Shown in pieces: positions 51,831-60,004 of a stretch of DNA of 64,000 nucleotides. A model generated the notes under the pieces. It searched no databases and was not told the origin of the DNA. It was given only the letters and a program-made list of their open reading frames with translations. Every line of letters begins with the position of its first letter. The stretch's first letter is position 1. The translations under genes and the position numbers were made by a program. The stretch comes from an uncultured Clostridia bacterium (lineage in GTDB: Bacteria; Bacillota; Clostridia; Oscillospirales; Oscillospiraceae), in assembly GCA_947173485.1 (NCBI GenBank), contig CAMWFH010000003.1, positions 62,001-126,000 of the forward strand, written 5' to 3'.

Positions 51831-52883
51831 TTGACCAAGAGCGCTCTGATCGCCATGAGTGGCGGGGTGGACAGCTCCGTGGCCGCCTGGCTGACCCTCC
51901 GGGAGGGCGGGATCTGTGCCGGGGGCACGATGCGCCTCTTCCCCCAAGCGGGGCCGGAGGATATAGAGGACGCCCAGGCCGTGGCCCGCCAGCTGGGTAT
52001 CCCCCACTATGTATTCGACCTGTCGGCGGACTTTCGGGAGCAGGTGATGGACAAGTTCGTCCAGACTTATCTGGCCGGGGCCACGCCCAATCCCTGCGTC
52101 ACCTGCAACCGCTGTCTGAAGTTCGGCAGTCTCCTCCGCCGGGCCCAGGAGCTGGGGCTGGACACGGTGGTCACCGGCCACTATGCTCAGGTCCAGGTCC
52201 AGGGGGGGCGGTACCTGTTGCGGAAGGGCGCGGACCGGGGGAAGGACCAGAGCTACTTCCTGGCCCTGCTGGACCAGGCCCAGCTGTCCCGTGCCCGGTT
52301 TCCCCTGGGGGCGCTGACCAAGGAGCAGGTCCGGGAGATCGCCCAGGAGCAGGGGCTCCTCAATGCCCGGAAACGGGACAGCCAGGATGTCTGCTTCATC
52401 CCGGACGGGGACTGCGGGGCCTTTTTGGAGCGGTATACCGGCCGGCCCTGCCAGCCGGGGGACCTGCTGGACGAGGCCGGGGCCGTCCTGGGCCGGCACC
52501 TGGGCGCGGCCCGCTACACCATCGGCCAGCGCCGGGGGCTGGGGACCGCCTGCGGCGTGCCGGTCTATGTGCTGCGGAAGGATATGGAACGGAACACGGT
52601 GACGGTGGGGCCGGACGAGCGGCTCTACGCCCGGTCCCTCCGGGCCGGGGAGATGAACTGGATCGCTTTCGACCGCCTGACCGGCCCCCTGCGGGTCCAG
52701 GCCAAGATCCGCTCCCGCCACTTAGAGCAGGCCGCCACGGTGGAGCCGGCGGGAGAGGGGGAGGTCCTGGTGACCTTCGACCAGCCCCAGCGGGCCATCT
52801 CCCCCGGCCAGACACTGGCGCTCTATGACGGGGACGTGGTCCTGGGCGGGGGGACGATCTTGGCGGCGGAGGGAGCGGTATGA
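51831..52883 (+). CDS. mnmA: tRNA 2-thiouridylase MnmA
   Basis: 350 residues. The start is TTG 51831, eight bases after AGGAGG; a nearby ATG is in another frame. PP-loop motif AMSGGVDSSVAAW lies at the N-terminus. Catalytic Cys are in ATPNPCVTCNR (first) and DSQDVCFIPDG (second). It installs the 2-thio group on U34 of Lys, Glu and Gln tRNAs. Its stop overlaps the next gene (ATGA). Confidence 0.94.
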   Translation: MTKSALIAMSGGVDSSVAAWLTLREGGICAGGTMRLFPQAGPEDIEDAQAVARQLGIPHYVFDLSADFREQVMDKFVQTYLAGATPNPCVTCNRCLKFGSLLRRAQELGLDTVVTGHYAQVQVQGGRYLLRKGADRGKDQSYFLALLDQAQLSRARFPLGALTKEQVREIAQEQGLLNARKRDSQDVCFIPDGDCGAFLERYTGRPCQPGDLLDEAGAVLGRHLGAARYTIGQRRGLGTACGVPVYVLRKDMERNTVTVGPDERLYARSLRAGEMNWIAFDRLTGPLRVQAKIRSRHLEQAATVEPAGEGEVLVTFDQPQRAISPGQTLALYDGDVVLGGGTILAAEGAV

Positions 52884-53182
52884 TCGGAGCGGCCATTTTG
52901 ACGTTCTTCCTGGTCCTGGCGGTGGGCATCCTCTTTTCGTGGCTCTTTTCCTCCCTTATCGCTGGGTTTTATATGGCTATCGCCACCGCCAGCGCCTTGA
53001 TCGTCACCTACTGCGCGCCGGACCGTGTCCAAGAGGACGAGGCCGCTGGGGCGGACGGCGGTCCCGATGAAACGCTCCCAGTCTCGGACCTGCGCCAAAA
53101 GGCCCTGGACGAGCTGCGCACCCTGCCGGAGAAGGACCTTCCTATGCTGCTGACCTTGATGGAGCGGCTCAAAGGGCAGTGA
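52880..53182 (+). CDS. Small two-helix membrane protein A (LMERLK tail)
   Basis: 100 residues, coupled to mnmA by an ATGA overlap. Two membrane helices occupy about 2-45 (AAILTFFLVLAVGILFSWLF, then MAIATASALIVTYCAP). A charged linker and a cytoplasmic helix ending in LTLMERLKGQ follow. It is a paralogue of the protein at 54384: both share AILTFFLV, the CxPD element after helix 2, and the QKA...L..LPEKDL...LMERLK tail. Function unknown. GC-rich like mnmA. Confidence 0.7.
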   Translation: MIGAAILTFFLVLAVGILFSWLFSSLIAGFYMAIATASALIVTYCAPDRVQEDEAAGADGGPDETLPVSDLRQKALDELRTLPEKDLPMLLTLMERLKGQ

Positions 53183-53275
53183 GTAAGCTGTAGCACAACA
53201 ACGCTATTTTGTAGGCATGATGACCGGTGTGATTTCCGTTTGCATCCATTTTACCCATTATTTACTATATTACCC

Positions 53276-53304
53276 TTGCATTCCCATTTTCCTTTTGTTA
53301 TAAT
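53276..53304 (+). promoter_or_regulatory. Strong promoter of the secreted protein gene
   Basis: TTGCAT (53276-53281), 17-base spacer, TATAAT (53299-53304). AAAGGAGG and ATG follow about 20-30 bases later. Confidence 0.8.
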
Positions 53305-53333
53305 AAAGTTATCATAATAAAGGAGGTTTCCCT

Positions 53334-54374
53334 ATGAAAAAAGTCACTGCACTACTTCTCACGCTGGCAATGCTCTTTTCTCTGTCTGTCCCGGCTTTCG
53401 CAACTGCGGACAACCCCGCACCTGTGTCCAAAGTAGTCCGTGAAGGTGGGTATACCTTCGAAGTCGAGGAGACCATCACCCCTGATTATGCAGTAAATCG
53501 TTCCTATCATAATCCGAACGCAAATGCTCGGTCCATTCCCAGTAAAGAAGAGACTTTTGCTTTACTAGCAGCCCTTGGATTAAGTGAAGATGCAATTCTT
53601 GCATTCCCAGAAGGCACTTTGCAGGAAATTGCTGTGGCCGAAGATATGCATGTATCCGTGTCCTATTCAAAATACAATGAAGAAACGGATGTGATTACGC
53701 CGCTCTCGGAAGAACAAGCATTAGAAGAAGCGCTGATTGTAAATGAATCTCAAAACAATTACGGAGATATATCTGTCTATGCCCAGAGCGGAAACGGTTA
53801 TTATGCAGATACTTATATGCAAATAACCCATACTGCGGTTCATATGGGTGGTGGAAAATATAAATACACTGCATATGCTAGATGGCTAACAATGCCCTAT
53901 CTTCGCAGTCGGGATTCTATAGGATGTTGCGCAAGTTATTGTTCATTTACACCAGGGTCTGCCAGCGGCTACTATTCTTATACTACAGTTACAACCTATA
54001 ACGGCTCTACTACATCACAATCTTCAGGGAGAATTGATATTCCGCACACATCAACTGCCTCATTGGACATTTTCACAGGTTATGCTGGAGTCTTTAAGCT
54101 TCCTGTTGATATGCGCGGCAACCCAAGCGAAGGGGAAGCTGATATCGTTCGCAAAGACCTTAAAGCATATTTTGAATATGGAGGAAATGTATCTACGCCG
54201 GGGGACCAACTCACGTTTAACTCTTGCGGTTCATATTACCATTCCAGATCGGAAGTTTCCGCTACCCCATATATTAATATTTCGCGGGATGAACTTTCAT
54301 TCTCTATTGGATTAGATTCCCTTTTTAATACAGAAAAAAGGGCAGCGTATCTTCAGGTTTTTTACAATCCTTAA
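53334..54374 (+). CDS. Secreted protein of unknown function
   Basis: 346 residues. Signal peptide at 1-25 (MKKV, LLTLAMLFSLSVPAFA). The mature part is Ser/Thr/Tyr-rich and beta-like, with a CCASYC cluster (about residues 199-204) and another Cys at about 309. No protease or glycosidase motif was recognised. AT-rich relative to neighbours. A strong promoter and AAAGGAGG suggest high expression. The next gene, a small membrane protein, starts nine bases after its stop, so the two likely form an operon. Confidence 0.75.
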   Translation: MKKVTALLLTLAMLFSLSVPAFATADNPAPVSKVVREGGYTFEVEETITPDYAVNRSYHNPNANARSIPSKEETFALLAALGLSEDAILAFPEGTLQEIAVAEDMHVSVSYSKYNEETDVITPLSEEQALEEALIVNESQNNYGDISVYAQSGNGYYADTYMQITHTAVHMGGGKYKYTAYARWLTMPYLRSRDSIGCCASYCSFTPGSASGYYSYTTVTTYNGSTTSQSSGRIDIPHTSTASLDIFTGYAGVFKLPVDMRGNPSEGEADIVRKDLKAYFEYGGNVSTPGDQLTFNSCGSYYHSRSEVSATPYINISRDELSFSIGLDSLFNTEKRAAYLQVFYNP

Positions 54375-54383
54375 CTTTCTCTT

Positions 54384-54680
54384 ATGAAACGTGTTTTGAC
54401 AGCTATTCTTACTTTCTTTCTCGTCCCTCTTGTCGCAGGAATTTTTAATAGAGAGTGGCGTTATATTTTTTCCGTTGCTGTAGCCAGTGCTATGATCATC
54501 ATCTGTTGTACACCGGACCATTGCCGTAAAAAGAAGGACCATAAAGCCAAAGCCTCCTCCGATGAACATTTTGCGGACTCAGAGTTGCTCCAAAAGGCCA
54601 TAAACAAGCTCTGTACTTTGTCGGAGGAGGATATTCAAACGTTATTGCCCCTAATGGAGCGGCTTAAAAAGAAAGAGTAA
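54384..54680 (+). CDS. Small two-helix membrane protein B (LMERLK tail)
   Basis: 98 residues. Paralogue of the protein at 52880: AILTFFLVPLVAGIF then SVAVASAMIIICCTPD, a Lys-rich linker, and the tail LLPLMERLKKKE. It lacks a clear ribosome site and starts nine bases after the secreted protein, so translation may depend on reinitiation. AT-rich, unlike its paralogue. Confidence 0.65.
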   Translation: MKRVLTAILTFFLVPLVAGIFNREWRYIFSVAVASAMIIICCTPDHCRKKKDHKAKASSDEHFADSELLQKAINKLCTLSEEDIQTLLPLMERLKKKE

Positions 54681-54697
54681 CTCCCCGTATATGCACA

Positions 54698-54733
54698 AAA
54701 GAGGTCTCCACCTACGCAGGCGGAGACCTCTTC
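54698..54733. terminator. Bidirectional terminator
   Basis: AAGAGGTCTCC pairs with GGAGACCTCTT, with further pairing inside the loop. A-run before, TT after. Confidence 0.75.
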
Positions 54734-54792
54734 TATGAATGTCATTATGACAGCTCTTTCGTTAAGGAAACAAGCGGTCCGGCACACACCGT

Positions 54793-55266
54793 TCATCCGT
54801 TGCTTTTGCGCTTAACTAGGTACCCTGAAAAGGCACAAGCAAAAAAGGCTAGGATCGCTGGGTAGTCTATAAGTCTTAGGATGATGAACTGTCTTACCGG
54901 TGAACTGGAGCTTAAAGTCGCGTAAGGATCAGGGGCACAGGTATATAGGAAAGCATCAGAGGCATCCCATTGAATCTGGGGGCAGACCAGGAAAACGATC
55001 AGAACGCCCGCAAACAGCAGCATAGGAAATGTATCGAGCATGGGCACAGGGCACGGGTGCGCCGTTTGCTTTTTTACTTCCTTCTTTGCAACAAACCAGC
55101 CCACCATCGCGCATCCTATAATCTGCACGGCAGGACCAACAAAGGACACCCACAGCTTTCCCATATCACCTATAAAGAAATGATCGAACACAAAAAAGCA
55201 CCCAAGTGAGATCAGAACGCAGAGCGCGATGCAGTAAGCCCATTTCTGATACTTTCCTAATTTCAT
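54793..55266 (-). CDS. Four-helix membrane protein of unknown function
   Basis: 157 residues with about four membrane helices (12-28, 38-59, 80-97 and 129-150) and short loops; the third loop contains CAPDPYATLSSSSPVR. No family recognised. It begins 18 bases after the preceding minus-strand gene (55285), with which it probably forms an operon. AT-rich. Confidence 0.65.
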   Translation of the reverse strand: MKLGKYQKWAYCIALCVLISLGCFFVFDHFFIGDMGKLWVSFVGPAVQIIGCAMVGWFVAKKEVKKQTAHPCPVPMLDTFPMLLFAGVLIVFLVCPQIQWDASDAFLYTCAPDPYATLSSSSPVRQFIILRLIDYPAILAFFACAFSGYLVKRKSNG

Positions 55267-55284
55267 TTTTCTTACCCTCTTGCA

Positions 55285-55710
55285 TTATACACCCATATCT
55301 TCCCATGAATCGCCAGGCCTGTGACCGATGATCATAGGCGTATCGCTTATTTTGGCGAGATCAGAAATATCAAGTGGATCTGTTTTAACAAACCGCAAGG
55401 AGTTTCGCCTGTCGTAAATGGCCAAATATATCTGTCCTTCGCTAGATACCATTTTCGCTATCACGTTCCCGCCTAATTCTTCCATACTATAGGTGCCATT
55501 CAGAATATCAGCATCTTGCCTGTAGATCAGAAATTCATTTCTAGGTCCAGGGAAAAACGCGATATACAGATCATCGCCTGAAATTCCATTTCCTGTTGAA
55601 AATGTGCCTGTTATTTCTTTCCTATTCGCACAGATACAGACTAGGATCATCGTGGCTAATAGCACCAGCAGCAATACTATCCTGAGCATCCAGTTAGACC
55701 TTTTTGACAT
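55285..55710 (-). CDS. Secreted or membrane-anchored lipocalin-like protein
   Basis: 141 residues. One N-terminal hydrophobic segment (9-27, LRIVLLLVLLATMILVCIC) then a small beta-rich domain with repeated strand motifs (TGTFSTGNG, NEFLIYRQDADILNGTYS, LAIYDRRNSLRF) ending in ISDTPMIIGH and SWEDMGV. It resembles small exported beta-barrel proteins of Clostridia with an IxDTP motif; family and function not established. A decayed copy of its C-terminus lies just upstream. Confidence 0.65.
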   Translation of the reverse strand: MSKRSNWMLRIVLLLVLLATMILVCICANRKEITGTFSTGNGISGDDLYIAFFPGPRNEFLIYRQDADILNGTYSMEELGGNVIAKMVSSEGQIYLAIYDRRNSLRFVKTDPLDISDLAKISDTPMIIGHRPGDSWEDMGV

Positions 55711-55734
55711 GCGCTTTTCTCACCCCCTTGTATT

Positions 55735-55800
55735 ATATACCCACATCTTTCCATTGTCGAGCATATTTTTCTATAAAACGGAAGATATTTGCGATATACA
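55735..55800 (-). pseudogene. Remnant of a duplicated C-terminus
   Basis: On the minus strand an open segment ends in QWKDVGI and a stop within sequence nearly identical to the end of the 141-residue gene (SWEDMGV and stop; the shared tract is about 30 bases at 55270-55305 and 55725-55755). It suggests an earlier tandem copy that was mostly deleted. Confidence 0.4.
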
Positions 55801-55804
55801 AAGG

Positions 55805-55833
55805 GCGGCCTCTGTCCCACTGGCAGAGGCCGC
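55805..55833 (-). terminator. Terminator of the GerA-like gene
   Basis: GCGGCCTCTG (55805-55814) pairs perfectly with CAGAGGCCGC (55824-55833), nine-base loop; CCCTTT follows on the minus strand. Confidence 0.7.
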
Positions 55834-55847
55834 TCCTCTCATGCGTC

Positions 55848-57272
55848 TCATGTGTTGTCCTTGTTGATAGGCTGGCGCACCAGCAGCCGCTTCAGGGCGG
55901 TCCAGTTGAAGGGCCACAGGGGGTACATATACCCCTTGCCCAGGATGGGCCGGGTGGTGAACAGCAGCACCGCGATCAGCAGCAGCCCCGCCCCCAGGCC
56001 CCACCAGTCGAAAGCGGCGATCAGCAGCAGCAGCACCATCCGCAGCAGCTTAAAGGCGTACCCCAGCTCAAAGCTGGGCTGGACGAAGCTGGCGATCGCC
56101 ACGAAGGCCATATACACCAGCACCTCCGGCACCAGCCACCTGGCCTGGACGGCGAAGTCCCCCAGGATCAGCGCCCCGATCATGGAGAAGGAGTTGCTGA
56201 GGACATCCGGCGTGTTGAGGCTGGCCAGCTTCAATAGGTCCACGATGAACTCCACGATCAGCAGCTGGACCAGCAGGGGCACATGGCCCTCCTTCTCGAT
56301 CAGGACGAATTGCAGGTAGTCCGGCACCGCGTGGGGGCTCTTGGCCAGCAGGTACCACAGGGGGATCAGCAGCAGAGACAGCACCACCACCACCAGGCGC
56401 ACATACCGGAGGTAGGTCCCCACCAGGGGCGGGAAGTAGTAGTCGTTGGCCTCCTCCATAAAGTCGAAAAAGTGGGCGGGCAGCAGCATCACCGAGGGGG
56501 AGTTGTCCACCAGCAGCACGATATACCCCTCCATGACGCAGGCCGTGGCCACATCGGGCCGCTCCGTGTAGCGGACCTTGGGGAAGGGGTTGTACCACTG
56601 GGGATGGAGGCCCTGCATGGCCTCGCTGACGCTCTCCTGGCTCATGGCGATGGACTTCACGTCGATGGCGTCCAGCTTCTCTTGCAGCTCCGCCAGCAGC
56701 TTCTGGTCCACCCGGTCGTCCATATAGGCCAGCACCACGTCCGTCTGGCTCCGTCCGCCGATCTTCTTGTTCTCCAACGTGAGATGGGGACTGCGGATCC
56801 GCCGGCGAAGGAGGGCGGTATTGGTCACCAGGGCCTCTACAAAGCCGTCATGGCTGCCCCGGAGGACCCGGCCGTCCGACGGCTCCTCCACCCCCCGGAC
56901 TGGGAATTTTTTCGCGTCGATCAGGGCGCAGCGGTCCATGCCGTCGATCAGCAGTACCGTCTTGCCCAAAAAGGCCCCGGTGAGGATCTTGTCGATCTGG
57001 TCCTCTACGTCCACCTCGCAGAAGGTGACGAACCGGTCCACGAAGGACTGCATATCCTGGGGGCCGTCCAGGGCCGCGCCCTCCTCCCCCAGCAGGAAGG
57101 AGAACATCCGCTCGATCACCCCGTCGTCCCCATAGCCGTCCACCACATACATCCGCCCCCGGCGGCTGCCCAGGGTCAGGTCCCGGGAGATCACGTCATA
57201 GCTCCGCCCCACCCCCAGCAGGGTATCCAGAGTTTTTTGATTTTCTGACAGCCGCTTGTCCAGTCGTTCCAT
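55848..57272 (-). CDS. Spore germination protein, GerA/SpoVAF family A subunit
   Basis: 474 residues. A soluble N-terminal half (1-245) with LLIDGMDRCALIDAKKFPVR precedes about five membrane helices. PSVMLLPAHFFDFMEEANDYY lies just before the first helix. Length and layout fit GerAA-type subunits and SpoVAF, which sit in the spore inner membrane and respond to germinants or assist dipicolinic acid release. No gerAB or gerAC gene is adjacent, so it is an orphan; SpoVAF-like function is plausible. GGGAGG precedes the ATG, and a forespore-type promoter lies upstream. Confidence 0.85.
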   Translation of the reverse strand: MERLDKRLSENQKTLDTLLGVGRSYDVISRDLTLGSRRGRMYVVDGYGDDGVIERMFSFLLGEEGAALDGPQDMQSFVDRFVTFCEVDVEDQIDKILTGAFLGKTVLLIDGMDRCALIDAKKFPVRGVEEPSDGRVLRGSHDGFVEALVTNTALLRRRIRSPHLTLENKKIGGRSQTDVVLAYMDDRVDQKLLAELQEKLDAIDVKSIAMSQESVSEAMQGLHPQWYNPFPKVRYTERPDVATACVMEGYIVLLVDNSPSVMLLPAHFFDFMEEANDYYFPPLVGTYLRYVRLVVVVLSLLLIPLWYLLAKSPHAVPDYLQFVLIEKEGHVPLLVQLLIVEFIVDLLKLASLNTPDVLSNSFSMIGALILGDFAVQARWLVPEVLVYMAFVAIASFVQPSFELGYAFKLLRMVLLLLIAAFDWWGLGAGLLLIAVLLFTTRPILGKGYMYPLWPFNWTALKRLLVRQPINKDNT

Positions 57273-57301
57273 ACGGGCCCTCCCAGCGATCGTTTTGGGG
57301 G

Positions 57302-57330
57302 TAGTATGCCCCTGCCGGAGGGGATCATTC
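57302..57330 (-). promoter_or_regulatory. Candidate forespore (SigG/SigF) promoter
   Basis: On the minus strand GAATG (57330-57326), 17-base spacer, CATACTA (57308-57302), matching the SigG pattern gHATR and CATWHTA. It ends 29 bases before the GerA-like start. No SigA promoter was seen here. Confidence 0.6.
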
Positions 57331-57370
57331 CCTACCTGGGGAAACTCTTATTTTTGACCACCCCGCCCTA

Positions 57371-57400
57371 TTGAAAAATGAGGCCGGACTATGGTATGAT
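57371..57400 (+). promoter_or_regulatory. lspA-rluD promoter
   Basis: TTGAAA (57371-57376), 18-base spacer ending TGG, TATGAT (57395-57400). Confidence 0.55.
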
Positions 57401-57446
57401 AGAGGCACCCTTTTGAAGAGGGATCTTTTGTGTCGAGGTAACTGTC

Positions 57447-57926
57447 ATGCTGTTTTATATCCTGGCCGCCCTGACCGTCGCGGCCCTGGTGGGACTGGAC
57501 CAGTGGGTCAAGTATTGGGTGACGTCCCATCTGGCCCTGGGCGAGACCGCGCCCCTCTGGGAGGGGGTCGTGCGGTTCTATCACATCCACAACACCGGCG
57601 GCGGCTGGTCCATCCTGTCGGACTACACCTGGCTGCTCACCGCCATCACCGCCCTGGTCCTGGCCGCCATCCTCTTCGCCCTGGTGTGCAGGATCATCCG
57701 GCACCCCCTGGGCCGCTGGTCCTCGGTGATCCTCTTCTCCGGCGGGCTGGGGAACCTGATCGACCGGGTCCGCTTGGGCTATGTGGTGGATATGTTCGAC
57801 TTCCAGTTCATCCGCTACCCCGTGTTCAACGTGGCGGATATGTTCGTCGTGGCCGGCGTCATCGGCTGCGCCATCTACTTCCTGTTCCTCTACGAGAAGT
57901 ACGATGCCGACCCGGACGATGACTGA
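57447..57926 (+). CDS. lspA: Lipoprotein signal peptidase II
   Basis: 159 residues with four membrane helices. Catalytic Asp motifs NLIDRVRLGYVVDMFDF and FNVADMF are intact; the conserved HIHNTGGGWS replaces the more usual NxGAAF. It cleaves prolipoprotein signal peptides on the outer face of the membrane. GAGG lies before the ATG. It overlaps rluD by eight bases. Confidence 0.94.
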   Translation: MLFYILAALTVAALVGLDQWVKYWVTSHLALGETAPLWEGVVRFYHIHNTGGGWSILSDYTWLLTAITALVLAAILFALVCRIIRHPLGRWSSVILFSGGLGNLIDRVRLGYVVDMFDFQFIRYPVFNVADMFVVAGVIGCAIYFLFLYEKYDADPDDD

Positions 57927-58833
57927 CCCCCTCCTGCTCACCGCCGGCCAAACCGGGGAGCGGCTGGATACCTGGCTGGCCTCCCAGGTGGAGGGACTGA
58001 CCCGTGCCGCCGCCCAGCGGCTGATCGTTGGCGGCTCCGTCACTCTGGCGGGCCGCCCCCTGCCCAAGAACTACCGGCTGGCGGCGGGGGACCTGGTGAC
58101 GGTCCTCCTGCCGGAGGCCGCTCCCGCGGAGGCGGTCCCCCAGGATATCCCGCTGGACATCGTCTTTGAGGACGAGGACGTGATCGTGGTCAACAAACCG
58201 GCGGGCCTGGTGGTCCACCCGGCCCCCGGCCACCCGGACGGCACCTTGGTCAATGCCCTGCTGTACCACTGCGCCGGCTCTCTCAGCGGCGTGGGCGGGG
58301 CCATGCGGCCTGGGATCGTCCACCGGATCGACCGGGACACCTCCGGCCTGCTGGCTGTCGCCAAGAACGACTTCGCCCACCAGGCCCTCTCCGCCCAGCT
58401 CCAGGACCACAGTCTCCACCGAATCTACGAGGCGGTGGCTCTGGGCCAGTTCCGGGAGGACTCCGGGACCGTAGACGCCCCCATCGGCCGCCACCCCACG
58501 GACCGGAAGAGGATGGCGGTGACCGACCGGAACAGCCGGGCCGCCGTGACCCACTACCAGGTCCTCCGCCGCTGCCGGGGCTGCTGCTATATCTGCTGCC
58601 GGCTGGAGACGGGCCGGACCCACCAGATCCGGGTCCATATGGCCTACCTGGGCCACCCCCTGCTGGGCGACCCGGTCTATGGCGGCGGGAAGGCCCCCCC
58701 TGGCCTGCCGGGCCAGTGCCTCCATGCCGCCGTCCTCCGCTTCCGCCACCCCCGCACCGGCGCGCCGGTGGAGGTGTCCTGCCCCCTGCCGCCGGCCTTC
58801 CAGGCCCTTTTGGACCGGTTGGAGGACCAATAA
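57919..58833 (+). CDS. rluD: 23S rRNA pseudouridine synthase, RluD type
   Basis: 304 residues. An S4 domain at 8-65 (GERLDTWLASQVEGLTRAAA) precedes the RluA-family catalytic domain with HRIDRDTSGLLAVAKN (catalytic Asp) and LETGRTHQIRVHMAYLGHP. It isomerises uridines in helix 69-type sites of 23S rRNA. The lspA-rluD order is common in Firmicutes. Confidence 0.92.
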   Translation: MTDPLLLTAGQTGERLDTWLASQVEGLTRAAAQRLIVGGSVTLAGRPLPKNYRLAAGDLVTVLLPEAAPAEAVPQDIPLDIVFEDEDVIVVNKPAGLVVHPAPGHPDGTLVNALLYHCAGSLSGVGGAMRPGIVHRIDRDTSGLLAVAKNDFAHQALSAQLQDHSLHRIYEAVALGQFREDSGTVDAPIGRHPTDRKRMAVTDRNSRAAVTHYQVLRRCRGCCYICCRLETGRTHQIRVHMAYLGHPLLGDPVYGGGKAPPGLPGQCLHAAVLRFRHPRTGAPVEVSCPLPPAFQALLDRLEDQ

Positions 58834-58926
58834 AGACCTGCGGCAGGCAGCAATGTCCTCTGTATCGCATACAAATAGACCAGCCGCGCCGGAGGGCGCG
58901 GCCAGACCGAGTTTAGGAGCGCTCCC

Positions 58927-59961
58927 ATGGCTAAAAGAAAAAAAGCGACCCGCCAGCAGCGGCTGGTGCAGCTCTGCGCGATCTTGATCTTCTGCGCCGC
59001 GGCCCTCACCGGCGGCTACCACTGTATCGTCCGGCCCATCAATATCAACTCCGACCCGCCCGTCATCGCCCGCCCCGGTTCGGACCAGCAAGACCCGCCG
59101 CCCCAGCAGGAGCCGGGCACCACGGACCCGGCCCCCGTGGACCCCGACCCGCCCCCGGCCTTCACCAACCGGGACAACTGCTTCAATATCCTGGTGGTGG
59201 GCCTGGACGACGGCAACGGCGGCAGCGACACCAACATCCTAGTCCAGCTGGACGTAGGCCGGGGCGTGATCCACGCCACTTCCCTCCCCCGGGACACCCT
59301 GATCAACGTGAACTGGAACGTGAAGAAGCTGAACAGCGCCTACAACGTGGGAGGCGTGGACCGGGTGATGACGGAGGTCAGCCGGCTGCTGGGCATCCGG
59401 GTGGACCGCTATGTCTCCGTCAACCTGAAGGGGTTCGTGGAGCTGGTGAACGCCATCGGCGGCGTGGACTTCGATGTCCCCATCGATATGGACTATGACG
59501 ACCCGGTCCAGGACCTGCACATCCACTTCAAGAAGGGCCACCGGCACCTGACGGGCCAGGAGGCCCTGGGGGTGGTGCGTTTCCGCCACAACAACGACGG
59601 CACCGGCTACGGCACCGAGGACATCGGCCGCATCGGTACCCAGCAGGCGTTCTTGAAGGCGGTGGCGAAGAAGATGCTCTCCTCTCTGACCATCGACACC
59701 ATCGCCTCCTATGTGGATATCTTCTCCAAGTACATCAAGACCGACCTGACCACCGGCAACCTGGTCTGGATGGCCACCCAGACCCTCTCCATCGGCATGG
59801 ACAACATCCACTTCCACACCCTCCCCGGCGACGGTGCCGGCCTCTACGAGGGACGCTCCTACTATGTGCTGGACCCGGAGGCCACTGTAGCGCTGGTGAA
59901 CGAGGCCATGAACCCCTATAACGAGCCGCTGACCCTGGAGGATATGGATATCCTGTATTGA
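58927..59961 (+). CDS. LytR-CpsA-Psr (LCP) family cell-wall ligase
   Basis: 344 residues. Short cytoplasmic N-terminus, one membrane helix (16-36), a Pro/Asp-rich extracytoplasmic linker (45-75), then the LCP domain with FNILVVGLD, ATSLPRDT, GGVDFDV and DIGRIGTQQAFLKA carrying the conserved Arg and Asp residues. LCP enzymes attach teichoic acids, capsule or glycopolymers to peptidoglycan from undecaprenyl carriers. AGGAG precedes the ATG. Followed by a membrane protein after 43 bases. Confidence 0.92.
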   Translation: MAKRKKATRQQRLVQLCAILIFCAAALTGGYHCIVRPININSDPPVIARPGSDQQDPPPQQEPGTTDPAPVDPDPPPAFTNRDNCFNILVVGLDDGNGGSDTNILVQLDVGRGVIHATSLPRDTLINVNWNVKKLNSAYNVGGVDRVMTEVSRLLGIRVDRYVSVNLKGFVELVNAIGGVDFDVPIDMDYDDPVQDLHIHFKKGHRHLTGQEALGVVRFRHNNDGTGYGTEDIGRIGTQQAFLKAVAKKMLSSLTIDTIASYVDIFSKYIKTDLTTGNLVWMATQTLSIGMDNIHFHTLPGDGAGLYEGRSYYVLDPEATVALVNEAMNPYNEPLTLEDMDILY

Positions 59962-60004
59962 TCCCACCTGGGTGCAGGGCGTGCAGAGTATGGAGGTGGC
60001 GCAT

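Noticed and set aside
59972..60004. Upstream start for the membrane protein after the LCP gene
   Set aside because: It would put the GGAGG ribosome site inside the coding region and adds 11 residues with no homology support.
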